Source: Pseudolabrys sp963742345 (lineage in GTDB: Bacteria; Pseudomonadota; Alphaproteobacteria; Rhizobiales; Xanthobacteraceae). Taken from it: a DNA stretch of 64,000 bases. The stretch spans positions 124,001 through 188,000 of the forward strand of contig CAVULO010000001.1 of the NCBI GenBank assembly GCA_963742345.1, written 5' to 3'. The notes beneath the pieces are model-generated. The model had not been told where the DNA came from and did no database searches. It saw nothing but the letters and a program-made list of their open reading frames with translations. This document shows, piece by piece, positions 53,800 to 63,600 of the stretch. A program made the position numbers and the translations under genes. Within the stretch, counting starts at the first letter, position 1. Each line of letters begins with the position of its first letter.

Positions 53800-54914
53800 G
53801 TGATGTGCGGCATCCTTCGAGGCGCGTCGTGACGACAAACGGCATCAGTTTGCCTGCGCCCCTCGGTCTGCTTGCCGAATTGACACACCGTTGCCCACTC
53901 GGCTGTCCCTATTGTTCCAATCCGCTGGCGCTCGACAAGCGTGACGACGAACTAAGCACCGCGACGTGGGCGCGTGTATTCCGCGAAGCTGCTTCCCTCG
54001 GCGTGCTGCAAGTACATCTTTCTGGCGGCGAGCCGGCGGCGCGGCGCGACCTGCCCGGAATAGTCAAAGCCACGCGCGAAGCCGGTCTTTACAACAATCT
54101 CATTACCTCGGCGATCGGACTGACGCCGCAAACTCTCGCGGTGCTCGCCGATGCAGGCCTCGATCACGTGCAGATTTCCATACAGGACAGCGACGAGGCC
54201 TCCGCTGATCATATCGCCGGTTACAAAAGTGCCTCCACGCGCAAACGCGCAATTGCCGGCGAAGTCGTCAAACTCGGTCTACCGTTGACCATTAATATGG
54301 TTGTTCATCGCGCCAATATCGAACGCGTCGAATCGATGGTGGAATTGGCGCTGTCGCTCGGCGCCAGCCGCGTGGAGATTGCTCACGTCCAATATTACGG
54401 CTGGGCCATGAAGAATCGCGCTGCGCTTATGCCCACGCGCGAACAGGTCGATAGGGCGGTTCGTCAGGTCGAGATGCTGCGGACCAAGCACCATGGCCAG
54501 ATCGTCATTGATGCGGTGGCGCCCGATTACTATGCGCGTTTTCCTAAACCCTGTGTCGGCGGTTGGGGCCGCCGCTCGCTCAATGTTACGCCCGCGGGCC
54601 GAGTACTTCCGTGCCATGCTGCCGAAGTCATTCCGGGACTCGAGTTCTGGAATGTGCGCGACCATTCGCTCGTCGACATTTGGCACAGCTCGCCCGCGTT
54701 TTTGGAATTCCGCGGCACAGATTGGATGCTGGAGCCTTGCAGAACTTGTGCGCGGCGCGATCAGGACTTTGGCGGTTGCCGTTGCCAGGCGTTCATGATT
54801 ACGGGCGATGCCCGCGCCGCAGATCCGGTTTGCCACCTGTCACCGCATCATGCCCTGGTCGAACAACTTGCGGCGGTGCGGGAAGACAACGCCTACAGCT
54901 ACCGTAGCTCCTGA
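53796..54914 (+). CDS. pqqE: PqqE, radical SAM enzyme of PQQ synthesis
   Basis: 372 residues. The radical SAM cluster ligands Cys33, Cys37 and Cys40 are in HRCPLGCPYCSNP; the SPASM-type Cys set appears as CVGGWGRRS, VLPCHAAEV, CRTCARRDQDFGGCRCQ and VCHLSPHH. It links Glu and Tyr of PqqA. The TTG start overlaps the pqqD stop; GTG 53805 is a second choice. End of the pqq operon. Confidence 0.96.
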   Translation: MSDVRHPSRRVVTTNGISLPAPLGLLAELTHRCPLGCPYCSNPLALDKRDDELSTATWARVFREAASLGVLQVHLSGGEPAARRDLPGIVKATREAGLYNNLITSAIGLTPQTLAVLADAGLDHVQISIQDSDEASADHIAGYKSASTRKRAIAGEVVKLGLPLTINMVVHRANIERVESMVELALSLGASRVEIAHVQYYGWAMKNRAALMPTREQVDRAVRQVEMLRTKHHGQIVIDAVAPDYYARFPKPCVGGWGRRSLNVTPAGRVLPCHAAEVIPGLEFWNVRDHSLVDIWHSSPAFLEFRGTDWMLEPCRTCARRDQDFGGCRCQAFMITGDARAADPVCHLSPHHALVEQLAAVREDNAYSYRSS

Positions 54915-55048
54915 TTACACAGAATTGCCCGTCCCCGATTGCAACGGAGGCGCGAAAGGTGGAGACTTGCATCAAAGGGGGTGCGCTCCGGGGCCCTTTT
55001 CGGTTGGACCGCGCGAGTTAAGCACCTCCACATCAGGGAGGGACTTCG

Positions 55049-56344
55049 ATGATTCCGCGTGTCACGGCTCAGCGTTCTATTTTGCTTGCCGGTACGGTCG
55101 CCGGCGTTTTGTTCGCCGCACCGGTATTTGCTCAGCAACCGCCCGCATCAGCGCCCGCCGCTACGCCACCCGCGGCCGCTCCGGCTGCACCGACAGCGCT
55201 ACCGCCCGGGTCGCCGCTGATGGGCCGCCCTGAAGGCAATGAGGCGGCTGCGAAGCTCGCGCCGGTCGCCGCGCCCCCGCTGCCGGCAGCGGCCGACAAG
55301 TTGCCGACAGCGCAGCTCAAGCTGCCGCCCGGCTTTAATATCGAAGTCTATGCCAGTGGCATCGCCAATACGCGCTCATTGCGCGTCGGCGACAAGGGTA
55401 CCGTGTTTGTCGGAACGCGTTTTGGCAACAAGGTCACCGCAATCGTCAAGAAGGACGGCAAGACCGAGATCAAGACTGTTGCCTCCGGCCTCTATCGTCC
55501 GAACGGACTAGCTTACCATAACGGTACGCTCTACATCGCCGAGTTGTCGCAGATCTCCAAGATCGACAACATCGAGAACGTGCTCGACAACCCGCCGAAG
55601 CCAACGGTGATCTATACCGATCTGCCAAAGGACGAAGCGCACGGCTGGAAGTTCATCGCCGTCGGCCCCGACAACAAGCTCTACATTCCGGTCGGACAGC
55701 CGGGCAACAACGTGTTGCATGACAAAGACCACGGCCAGATCCGCCGTATCAATCTCGACGGCACCGGGCGCGAAACCGTGGCAGTCGGCGTGCGTAATAC
55801 GGTCGGCTTCGACTGGAATCCGGTCAACAAGCAGCTCTACTTCTCCGACAACGGGCGCGACTGGCTCTCGGAAGATGTCCCGCAGGACGAACTCAATCGC
55901 GTGACGAAAGTCGGCGAGCATTTCGGCGCGCCCTATTGCTATCAGGGCAATATGCTCGATCCGGAATTCGGCTGGGGGCATAGCTGCCGTGAATTCACGG
56001 CGCCGGTGGCATTGACCGGTCCGCATTCGGCGGGCCTCGGCATGCGCTTCTACACCGGCAACATGTTCCCGAAGGAGTACAAGAACGCCATTATCCTTGC
56101 CCGTCACGGCTCATGGAACCGTTCAACTAAATTCGGCGGTGACGTTGTTCTCATCAAGCTCAACAAGGACGGCACCGTACGTTCAATAGAGCCGTTCATC
56201 ACCGGCTTCCTGGTCGACAACAAGTACATCGGCCGTCCGGTGGATGTGCAACAGATGGCGGATGGATCGCTGCTCCTGTCCGACGACTGGAACGGTGCGA
56301 TCTATCGCATTACCTACGGAAAGGCGAAGGTCGCCGGCAGGTAA
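55049..56344 (+). CDS. PQQ-dependent sugar dehydrogenase-like protein (sorbosone dehydrogenase family)
   Basis: 431 residues. A signal peptide (SILLAGTVAGVLFAAPVFAQ) is followed by an Ala/Pro linker (about 30-85) and a six-bladed beta-propeller with VYASGIANTRSLRVGDKGTV, GLYRPNGLAYHNGTLYIAE and RHGSWNRSTKFGGDVVLIKL. It is of the soluble aldose/sorbosone dehydrogenase type that can bind PQQ, and lies just after pqqABCDE, so PQQ use is likely. Cofactor binding is not proven. A strong terminator follows. Confidence 0.85.
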   Translation: MIPRVTAQRSILLAGTVAGVLFAAPVFAQQPPASAPAATPPAAAPAAPTALPPGSPLMGRPEGNEAAAKLAPVAAPPLPAAADKLPTAQLKLPPGFNIEVYASGIANTRSLRVGDKGTVFVGTRFGNKVTAIVKKDGKTEIKTVASGLYRPNGLAYHNGTLYIAELSQISKIDNIENVLDNPPKPTVIYTDLPKDEAHGWKFIAVGPDNKLYIPVGQPGNNVLHDKDHGQIRRINLDGTGRETVAVGVRNTVGFDWNPVNKQLYFSDNGRDWLSEDVPQDELNRVTKVGEHFGAPYCYQGNMLDPEFGWGHSCREFTAPVALTGPHSAGLGMRFYTGNMFPKEYKNAIILARHGSWNRSTKFGGDVVLIKLNKDGTVRSIEPFITGFLVDNKYIGRPVDVQQMADGSLLLSDDWNGAIYRITYGKAKVAGR

Positions 56345-56356
56345 GACAATGTCATG

Positions 56357-56388
56357 CGGCCGGGGGCTTGCCCCCGGCCGTTTTTTAT
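56357..56388 (+). terminator. Rho-independent terminator after the sugar dehydrogenase-like gene
   Basis: CGGCCGGGGG and CCCCCGGCCG form a perfect 10-base stem (56357-56380) with a CTTG loop, followed by TTTTTTATT. It ends just 14 bases before the cytochrome c start, so cytochrome c either has its own overlapping promoter or depends on read-through. Confidence 0.85.
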
Positions 56389-56402
56389 TCGAATTGACGA
56401 TC

Positions 56403-57017
56403 ATGCAAATTGTCGATGTAGCGCGTCGGGTCACCGTTGCGGCGCTGCTGATTTGTGGCGCCGGTCAGCCGCTGCTCGGCGAGACCATCGCCGAACGCGC
56501 TGCACCTTGCCTTGCCTGCCACGGTGAAAGCGGCCAGTCGGAAACGCCCGAAGTGCCTTCTCTCGGCGGACAACCAGCGCCTTACCTGTTGATCCAGCTT
56601 TACTTGTTTCGCGAACAGCAGCGCGTGTCTCCGGCCAAGAAGGACGATCAGATGATCCAGGTCATGTCGGAGATGACAAAGGGCTTCACCGACGACGACC
56701 TGCGAAATTTCTCGGACTTCATTGCCAAATTGCCGGCGCCAAAACCGCCGGCCGACGCCGGCGATGCTGGCCGCTTGCAGCGTGCGGCGCTACTGATCAC
56801 GCAGTATCGGTGCAACAGCTGCCACAATCTGGATTTGGCCGGTCGCGAAAATATCCCGCATATCGCAAACCAGCGCGAGGACTATCTCGTGAAGACGTTG
56901 CGCGACTACAAGAGCAATGTCCGGCATGGCTACGATGGTGCCATGGCCGAGGTGCTGGCACCCGTCAACGACCAGCAGATTCCTGATCTCGCCTATTACA
57001 TCGCGCGCTTTCGCTGA
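56403..57017 (+). CDS. Diheme cytochrome c, periplasmic
   Basis: 204 residues. A signal-like N-terminus (VTVAALLICGAGQPLLGE) is followed by two heme-binding motifs, CLACH and CNSCH, each in its own cytochrome c domain; candidate Met ligands are in MSEMTKGF and in the C-terminal YDGAMAEV. It probably takes electrons from the upstream PQQ-type dehydrogenase. A weak hairpin (about 57043-57074, AACCGG...CCGGTT) follows the stop. Confidence 0.9.
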   Translation: MQIVDVARRVTVAALLICGAGQPLLGETIAERAAPCLACHGESGQSETPEVPSLGGQPAPYLLIQLYLFREQQRVSPAKKDDQMIQVMSEMTKGFTDDDLRNFSDFIAKLPAPKPPADAGDAGRLQRAALLITQYRCNSCHNLDLAGRENIPHIANQREDYLVKTLRDYKSNVRHGYDGAMAEVLAPVNDQQIPDLAYYIARFR

Positions 57018-57042
57018 TCGTAGAGCGCGGGTGTCCGTATGC

Positions 57043-57074
57043 GAAAAAACCGGACCCCGTTAGGGGCCCGGTTT
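57043..57074 (+). terminator. Possible terminator after cytochrome c
   Basis: AAACCGGACCCC and GGGGCCCGGTTT pair with one mismatch around GTTA. The T run is short, so efficiency is uncertain. Confidence 0.5.
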
Positions 57075-57277
57075 CAGTAATTGTCGGCGTGGGGGCCGAC
57101 AACTCTTCCAGAGGGGAACAATGCTGCCCACCGGCGATTCTGGGAGGATATCCATCCGGCGCAACAGCGAGCTTGCAGTATGCGAAGCGTGCGCCATGGC
57201 GGCAACGCCGGTCGTCGCATGACTGCCATGCGCAATCGCAATTCCAGATCACCGATTTTTGTTTGTGGCCAAACGAA

Positions 57278-58189
57278 TCAGAAATGCCAGCGCTGCGCAT
57301 TGGCGACCAGGAAGTCTCTGAAGACCTGGATGCGGGCGACCGACTTGAGTTCTTCTGGATAAACAAAATAGGCATCAAGCGCGAGCGTGTCGGCCTCGCC
57401 AAACAATTGCACCAGACCGCCATTTTCCTCGACCAGATAGTCCGGCAGCATCGCGATGCCGAGCCCGCGCTGGCACGCGCGCAAGACGCCGAGCACGTTG
57501 TTTACCGTCAGCTGCGGTGTGCGCGGGCCTTTGCCGTCCCGACTTATTTCCAGAAGCCAGCGCCGGTTTTGCAGGTGCGCCGGCACCACATGGCCGCCAA
57601 GCAGAATAATGCGATGTTTATCGAGTTCTTCGTGAGCCCGCGGCGTGCCGAATCTCTTGAGATAGTCGGGGGAGGCATAGGCATGGAAATGCACGGAAAA
57701 TAGCTTGCGCTGGATCAGGTCGGGCTGAGTGGGCTGCCGCAGCCGGATGGCGACATCGGCCTCGCGCATCGCCAGATCGAGTTCCTCGTCGGTGGTGATG
57801 AGCGTGATGTGGATATCCGGATATAGGTCCAGAAATTCGCCGAGTCGCGGCGTTAGCCAATGCACCCCGATCCCGGGCGTGGTCGAGACCTTGAGTTCGC
57901 CATTCGGACGCTCGCGGCTGTCGGTGAGCTTGGTGCGCGCCGCTTCGAGCTTCATGAAGACTTCATGCGCCGTCCGGTACAGCAATTCGCCCTGCTCGGT
58001 TAGGATCAAACCGCGTGCATGCCGGTGAAACAGCGAGACCGAAAGTTCGCTTTCCAGCGCCGATACCTGGCGAGACACCGCCGATTGTGACAGCCCGAGC
58101 CGCTCTCCAGCATGCGTAAACGAGCCGGCTTCGGCCGCGGCGTGAAACACCTTCAGCTTGTCCCAGTCCATCGAATTGTTGGGGGCCAT
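57278..58189 (-). CDS. LysR family transcriptional regulator
   Basis: 303 residues, normal LysR length. The N-terminal helix-turn-helix reads KVFHAAAEAGSFTHAGERLG and LSQSAVSRQVSALESEL. The C-terminal effector domain starts near residue 95 (GELKVSTTPGIGVHWLTPRL). The ligand is unknown. It starts 4 bases after trxB ends on the same strand, so it may be co-transcribed with trxB rather than facing its target gene. Confidence 0.92.
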   Translation of the reverse strand: MAPNNSMDWDKLKVFHAAAEAGSFTHAGERLGLSQSAVSRQVSALESELSVSLFHRHARGLILTEQGELLYRTAHEVFMKLEAARTKLTDSRERPNGELKVSTTPGIGVHWLTPRLGEFLDLYPDIHITLITTDEELDLAMREADVAIRLRQPTQPDLIQRKLFSVHFHAYASPDYLKRFGTPRAHEELDKHRIILLGGHVVPAHLQNRRWLLEISRDGKGPRTPQLTVNNVLGVLRACQRGLGIAMLPDYLVEENGGLVQLFGEADTLALDAYFVYPEELKSVARIQVFRDFLVANAQRWHF

Positions 58190-58193
58190 GATC

Positions 58194-59159
58194 TTATTCC
58201 GCCGCCGCGCGCTGGTGTTCGTGCGCGGCCAGGAATTTCTCCGCTTCGAGCGCTGCCATGCAGCCTAGTCCGGCAGCGGTTACCGCCTGCCGGTAAATAT
58301 CGTCGGTGACGTCGCCGGCGGCGAACACGCCGGGCACCGAGGTGGCGGTGGAATGGCCGGTCGTTACGATATATCCGGACGGCTTCATCTGAACTTGGCC
58401 GGCGAACAGTTCCGAGGCCGGTTGGTGGCCGATCGCGATGAACACGCCGTCGACTTGGCGTTCGGAGATGCTGCCGGTCTTCACATTTTTGATCCGCACG
58501 CCGTTGACCTTCAGCGGGTTGTCACCGCCGATGACGTCTTCGAGCACGCTGTCCCAGATCACCTCGATCTTGGGATGTTTGAACAAGCGGTCCTGTAAGA
58601 TTTTCTCGGCTCGAAATGCATCGCGTCGATGCATCACCGTGACCTTGGACGCAAAATTGGTCAGGAACAGCGCTTCTTCCACGGCGGTATTTCCGCCGCC
58701 AACCACGATCACTTCCTTGTTGCGGTAAAAGAAGCCGTCACAGGTCGCACAGGCCGATACACCGTAGCCTTTGAATTTTTGCTCGGATGGCAGATCCAGC
58801 CAGCGCGCTTGCGCGCCCGTCGCGATAATCAAGGCATCGGCGAGATAGATGTCGCCGGAATCGCAGGTCAGCCGGAAAGGCCGCTGCGTCAGCTCTACCT
58901 TGTTGACATGATCGGTAACGATGCGGGTGCCGACGTGCTCGGCTTGCGCCTGCATCTGTTCCATCAGCCAAGGCCCCTGGATGACATCGGCAAAGCCCGG
59001 GTAGTTCTCGACGTCGGTGGTGATGGTCAGCTGGCCGCCAGGCTGGATACCCTGGATCAGAATCGGTTCGAGCATGGCGCGCGCGGCATAGACCGCGGCG
59101 GTGTATCCGGCCGGACCCGAGCCGACGATCACGACTTTGGCGTGGGTAGTCTTTGCCAT
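58194..59159 (-). CDS. trxB: Thioredoxin-disulfide reductase
   Basis: 321 residues. FAD motif VVIVGSGPAGYTAAVYAARA, redox pair CATC in SACATCDGFFYRNKE, NADPH motif VVGGGNTAVEEALFLT, and GVFAAGDVTDDIYRQAVTAA near the C-terminus are all TrxB. It passes electrons from NADPH to thioredoxin. It is divergent from the Lrp-type gene with a 247-base control region. Confidence 0.97.
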   Translation of the reverse strand: MAKTTHAKVVIVGSGPAGYTAAVYAARAMLEPILIQGIQPGGQLTITTDVENYPGFADVIQGPWLMEQMQAQAEHVGTRIVTDHVNKVELTQRPFRLTCDSGDIYLADALIIATGAQARWLDLPSEQKFKGYGVSACATCDGFFYRNKEVIVVGGGNTAVEEALFLTNFASKVTVMHRRDAFRAEKILQDRLFKHPKIEVIWDSVLEDVIGGDNPLKVNGVRIKNVKTGSISERQVDGVFIAIGHQPASELFAGQVQMKPSGYIVTTGHSTATSVPGVFAAGDVTDDIYRQAVTAAGLGCMAALEAEKFLAAHEHQRAAAE

Positions 59160-59342
59160 GTTCTACGCCCCCCTGGATGGGCGTCATCGGGCGTTTGGCC
59201 CGGGCGGCCGGACGCTGGCCGGCTCTTTTGCCCGTGTTCGATTTATGGCTTCCGCCTGAGCTATGCAAGATACGCAACCCCCGGACCCACAGTCTGGGTG
59301 GGGTTACGCGATCACGATCCGACGAGGACGCAATATTGTTTC

Positions 59343-59359
59343 GCGAAATAATATTTCGC
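59343..59359. promoter_or_regulatory. Palindrome in the trxB-lrp control region, possible Lrp site
   Basis: GCGAAAT-AAT-ATTTCGC is a perfect 7-base inverted repeat, AT-rich in the middle, 48 bases before the Lrp-type start. A second overlapping palindrome (TTTCGCGAAA) lies at its left. Lrp/AsnC proteins often bind their own promoter at AT-rich sites of about 15 bases. The target is inference. Confidence 0.45.
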
Positions 59360-59406
59360 AGTATTAATGTTCCCGTCAGCCAGCGCCCGTCCCGAAGGTA
59401 GAACCT

Positions 59407-59874
59407 GTGCCCGCACGTCTCGACGCCATCGATCGCAAGATCCTCAAAGAGCTCCAGGAAGACGGCCGCATCACCAACGTAGAACTGGCAAGCCGAGTCG
59501 GGATCTCGGCACCGCCCTGTCTGCGCCGTGTGCGCGCGCTGGAGGAGGCGGGATATATCAAGGGCTACCGCGCGCTGCTCGATGAGAAGAAGCTTGGCTA
59601 CGAAGTGACTGTGTTCGCGATGGTGCATTTGGCCAGCCAGGCCGAAGCCGATCTCGTCGCATTCGAGGAGTTCGTACGCGCACAGCCGTTGGTGCGCGAG
59701 TGCTGGATGCTCTCGGGCGAAATCGACTTCGTGCTCAAATGCGTGGCGCCTGACTTGAAAACTTTTCAGGCCTTTGTCGAAAAGCTCACCGCTGCGCCGA
59801 CTGTGCGCAACGTGAAGACCTCGCTGACACTGCGCAATTCCAAAGACGCGGCGATGGTGCCGATGGAGTCATAG
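59407..59874 (+). CDS. Lrp/AsnC family transcriptional regulator
   Basis: 155 residues. Helix-turn-helix: LDAIDRKILKELQEDGRITN and VELASRVGISAPPCLRRVRA. The C-terminal RAM ligand domain follows with EVTVFAMVHLASQAEADLVA. It is close to the Lrp proteins of Rhizobiales. The start is GTG at 59407, with AAGG upstream. Its possible own operator is upstream; it is divergent from trxB. Confidence 0.93.
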   Translation: MPARLDAIDRKILKELQEDGRITNVELASRVGISAPPCLRRVRALEEAGYIKGYRALLDEKKLGYEVTVFAMVHLASQAEADLVAFEEFVRAQPLVRECWMLSGEIDFVLKCVAPDLKTFQAFVEKLTAAPTVRNVKTSLTLRNSKDAAMVPMES

Positions 59875-59967
59875 CAGGATCATGGCGGAGTGCGCACAGC
59901 GCGTTCGCGTCTTCGGTCTGCGGGTCTTGCCGCTAAAATACCCGACGTAAGATGTCGGAAGCGGCGC

Positions 59968-60441
59968 CTACCGCCACTCCACTTTCTTCACAGCGTACGC
60001 TTTTGCGCCGCCGGGGGTGTTGACCTCGACTGAGGCGCCCTTGGTTTTGCCGATCAGCGCCTTGGCAAGCGGCGACGTGATTGAAATTCTGCCTTTCTTG
60101 GCGTCGGCTTCCGGCTCGCCAACGATCTGCCACACTTTTTTCTCGTCAGTGTCTTCGTCGACCAGAGTGACTGTCGCGCCGAACTTGATCGACTCACCTG
60201 ACAATTTGGATACGTCGATCACGTCGGCGCGCGCAAGCTTGTCCTCAAGCTCGGCAATGCGGCCTTCGTTGAGCGACTGCTGCTCCTTGGCGGCATGATA
60301 TTCGGCATTCTCCGACAGGTCGCCGTGCGTGCGCGCGTCGGTGATCTGTTGAATAATGCGGGGCCGCTCGACCTGCTGGCAATGCTTGAGCTCGGACTCG
60401 AGCGCAGAATAGCCGGCGGCGGTCATTGGGATTTTTTCCAT
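59968..60441 (-). CDS. greA: Transcription elongation factor GreA
   Basis: 157 residues, the usual GreA length. The N-terminal coiled coil reads MTAAGYSALESELKHCQQ and DLSENAEYHAAKEQQSLNE; the acidic pair at its tip is in GDLSENAEYH. The C-terminal FKBP-like domain ends SPLAKALIGKTKGASVEV. It rescues backtracked RNA polymerase. GGAGGAGATGAG precedes the ATG. It lies downstream of carB on the same strand. Confidence 0.96.
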   Translation of the reverse strand: MEKIPMTAAGYSALESELKHCQQVERPRIIQQITDARTHGDLSENAEYHAAKEQQSLNEGRIAELEDKLARADVIDVSKLSGESIKFGATVTLVDEDTDEKKVWQIVGEPEADAKKGRISITSPLAKALIGKTKGASVEVNTPGGAKAYAVKKVEWR

Positions 60442-60594
60442 CGTCTCATCTCCTCCTGGCGGGCGCCCGAAATAACCTGAACGACCTTCAGCGCCGCCAA
60501 GCCCCTTTCACCCTCGATCCCGTCAAATCGACTCGTAATACGACTCCGGCCACGGTCACCCGCGAAACCGGAGTCATGTAAACGAGGGCCGGTC

Positions 60595-60635
60595 AAAAAA
60601 GCCCCGTCGCGGCCAGCCTCACCTGATGCCGCGAC
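60595..60635 (-). terminator. Probable terminator after carB
   Basis: On the minus strand GTCGCGGC and GCCGCGAC form an 8-base stem (60606-60635) with a 14-base loop. It is followed by GGGGCTTTTTT, the T run being at 60595-60600. The gap between the stem and the T run makes it less certain. A second inverted repeat (GACTCCGG/CCGGAGTC, 60542-60575) lies beyond it. Confidence 0.5.
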
Positions 60636-60693
60636 TGTGGACTTCCCGGCGTCACTCGTGCCGTCACCCGGGTCTTGTAGGCCAAAATGACCT

Positions 60694-63600
60694 TCAGCCC
60701 CGGCCGCCGAAGTAGCTTTGCAGCGCGTGTACCTCGAGGTCGCCCTCGAGATAGGCCTTGATGCCCTGCGCCGCGGCAACGGCTCCCGAAAGAGTGGTGT
60801 AGTACGGCACTTTATGCAAGAGGGCCGCATGGCGCAGGGAACGGCTATCGGCCAGCGCCGCCGCACCCTCGGTGGTATTGAAAACCAGCTGAACTCCGCC
60901 GTTTTTGATGGCATCCACGATATGGGGCCGGCCTTCCAGCACCTTATTGATCTTGGCGGCTTCCACACCCTGTTCCGCCAGGTAGCGCTGGGTTCCCGAG
61001 GTGGCGATGGTCTTGAAACCGAGGGAGGCCAGCAGCTTGACCGCGGGCAGGATGCGCGCCTTGTCGGCATCCTTGACCGAGACGAATACGGTTCCGCTTC
61101 GCGGCAGGTTGGTCCCGCCGCCGATCTGGCTCTTGGCGAAGGCGATTTCGAACGAGCCGTCGATGCCCATGACCTCGCCGGTCGATTTCATCTCGGGGCC
61201 AAGCACGGTGTCGACGCCGGGGAAGCGCGCGAACGGAAAGACCGCTTCCTTCACCGCGCGGTGCTTGTAGCTGGCCGGTGCCAGATTGAAGCTCTTCAGG
61301 CTCTCGCCGGCCATGATGCGTGAGGCGATCTTGGCGACGGGCAAGCCGATCACCTTTGCGACGAACGGCACCGTGCGCGAGGCGCGCGGATTGACTTCCA
61401 GCACGTAGATGTCGCCATCCTTGATGGCGTATTGCACGTTCATCAGCCCGCCAACATTGAGGGCGAGCGCGAGCGCGCGGGTCTGGCGTTCCAGCTCCGC
61501 AATCGTCTTCTTGCTCAACGAGTGTGGCGGCAGCGCACAGGCTGAATCGCCGGAATGGATGCCGGCTTCCTCGATGTGCTCCATGATGCCGGCGATGAAA
61601 GTATCCTTGCCGTCGCAAAGACAATCGACGTCGACTTCGGTGGCGTCCGAGAGATAGCGGTCGATCAGCAATGGACTTCTCTTGGAGACGACCAGTTCGC
61701 TCGGCCGATCGAGGTCACCGGCAAGCCGCGCGACGTAGCGGTCGAGTTGCGCGCCGTCGCGCACGATTTCCATGGCGCGGCCGCCCAGCACGTAGGACGG
61801 GCGGATCACGACCGGATAACCGATCTCCTCGGCGATGGCTCGCGCGGCGTTCAGCGACGTCGCGATGCCATTCTGTGGCTGACGCAGCTTGAGTTTGTCG
61901 AGCAGTTTCTTGAAGCGGTCGCGATCTTCCGCAAGATCGATGGCGTCGGGCGAGGTGCCGAGAATCGGCACCTTTGCCTTCTCAAGCGGCTCGGCGAGCT
62001 TCAGCGGCGTCTGGCCGCCGAACTGCACGATCACGCCATGCAGCGTGCCGTTCGAGCGCTCGGTATCGATAATCTCCAGCACGTCTTCCGGCGTGAGCGG
62101 TTCGAAATAAAGCCGGTCGGATGTATCGTAGTCGGTCGATACCGTTTCCGGATTGCAGTTGATCATGATGGTCTCGTAGCCGACCTCTTTCAGGGCAAAG
62201 GCGGCGTGGCAGCAGCAGTAGTCGAATTCGATGCCCTGGCCGATGCGGTTCGGCCCGCCGCCAAGAATGATCACCTTCTTTTTGTCCGACGGGGCGGCTT
62301 CATCCGCGACCTTTCCGGCGAAGGGTGTCTCGTAGGTCGAATACATGTAGGCCGTGGGTGAAGCGAATTCGGCGGCACATGTGTCGATGCGCTTGAACAC
62401 GGGCCGCACGCCGAGCTTGTGGCGCTTCGCCATCACCGTATCCGCATCGGTGCCGGTCAGCTTGCCGAGGCGCTTGTCGGAAAAGCCCATGGCCTTGAGC
62501 CGGCGAAACGGGCCCGCGGTCGTCGGCAGGCCCTTTGCCGCGATCTCGGCTTCTGCCTCCACCAATCCGCGTATTTCCGCAAGAAACCAGGGATCGATGC
62601 GGCAGGCATTGTGAATGAGTTCGTCCGTCGCGCCGAGCCGCATGGCCTGCGCGACCTTGAGCAAGCGATCCGGCGTCGGCGTGCCGAGCGCGGCGCGGAT
62701 CGCCGCTTTGTTGTCGGTATCCTCGATGCCCTTGGCGATGTCGAAGCCTTCGATGGCCATTTCGTCGAGACCGGTTAGCCCGGTCTCCAGCGACCGCAGG
62801 GCTTTCTGCAGGCTCTCCTGGAACGTGCGCCCGATCGCCATCGCTTCGCCCACCGATTTCATCGAGGTCGTGAGCACCGGCGAGGCACCCGGAAATTTCT
62901 CGAACGCGAAACGGGGAATCTTGGTGACGACGTAATCGATGGTCGGCTCGAACGACGCGGGCGTTGCACCGCCGGTGATGTCGTTGGCAATTTCGTCGAG
63001 CGTGTAGCCGACCGCAAGTTTGGCCGCGACCTTGGCGATCGGAAAACCGGTCGCTTTCGAGGCGAGCGCGGAAGAGCGCGACACGCGCGGGTTCATCTCG
63101 ATCACCACCAGCCGCCCGTCGACCGGATTGATGGCGAACTGCACGTTGGAGCCGCCGGTCTCCACGCCGATTTCGCGCAGCACCGCGATCGAGGCGTCGC
63201 GCAGGATCTGGTATTCCTTATCCGTGAGCGTCAGCGCGGGCGCGATGGTGATCGAATCGCCCGTGTGCACACCCATCGGATCGACGTTCTCGATCGAGCA
63301 GATGATGATGCAATTGTCTTTCTTGTCGCGCACCACCTCCATCTCGAATTCTTTCCAGCCCAGCACGGATTCTTCGATCAGCACTTCGTTGGTAGGAGAG
63401 GCGTCGATGCCGCCCTCGACGATCTCGATGAACTCGGCCTTGTTGTAGGCGATACCGCCGCCGGTGCCGCCGAGCGTAAAGGACGGACGGATGATTGCCG
63501 GCAGCCCGATGTCGTCGAGCGCTTCCAGCGCCTGCGGCAGTGTTTTGATCTGATGCGAGCGCGGCGTCGGCAGGCCAATTTTGGTCATCGCTTCGCGAAA

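Noticed and set aside
57081..57703. Plus-strand frames opposite the LysR gene
   Set aside because: They are antisense to a well-supported LysR protein and show no family features.
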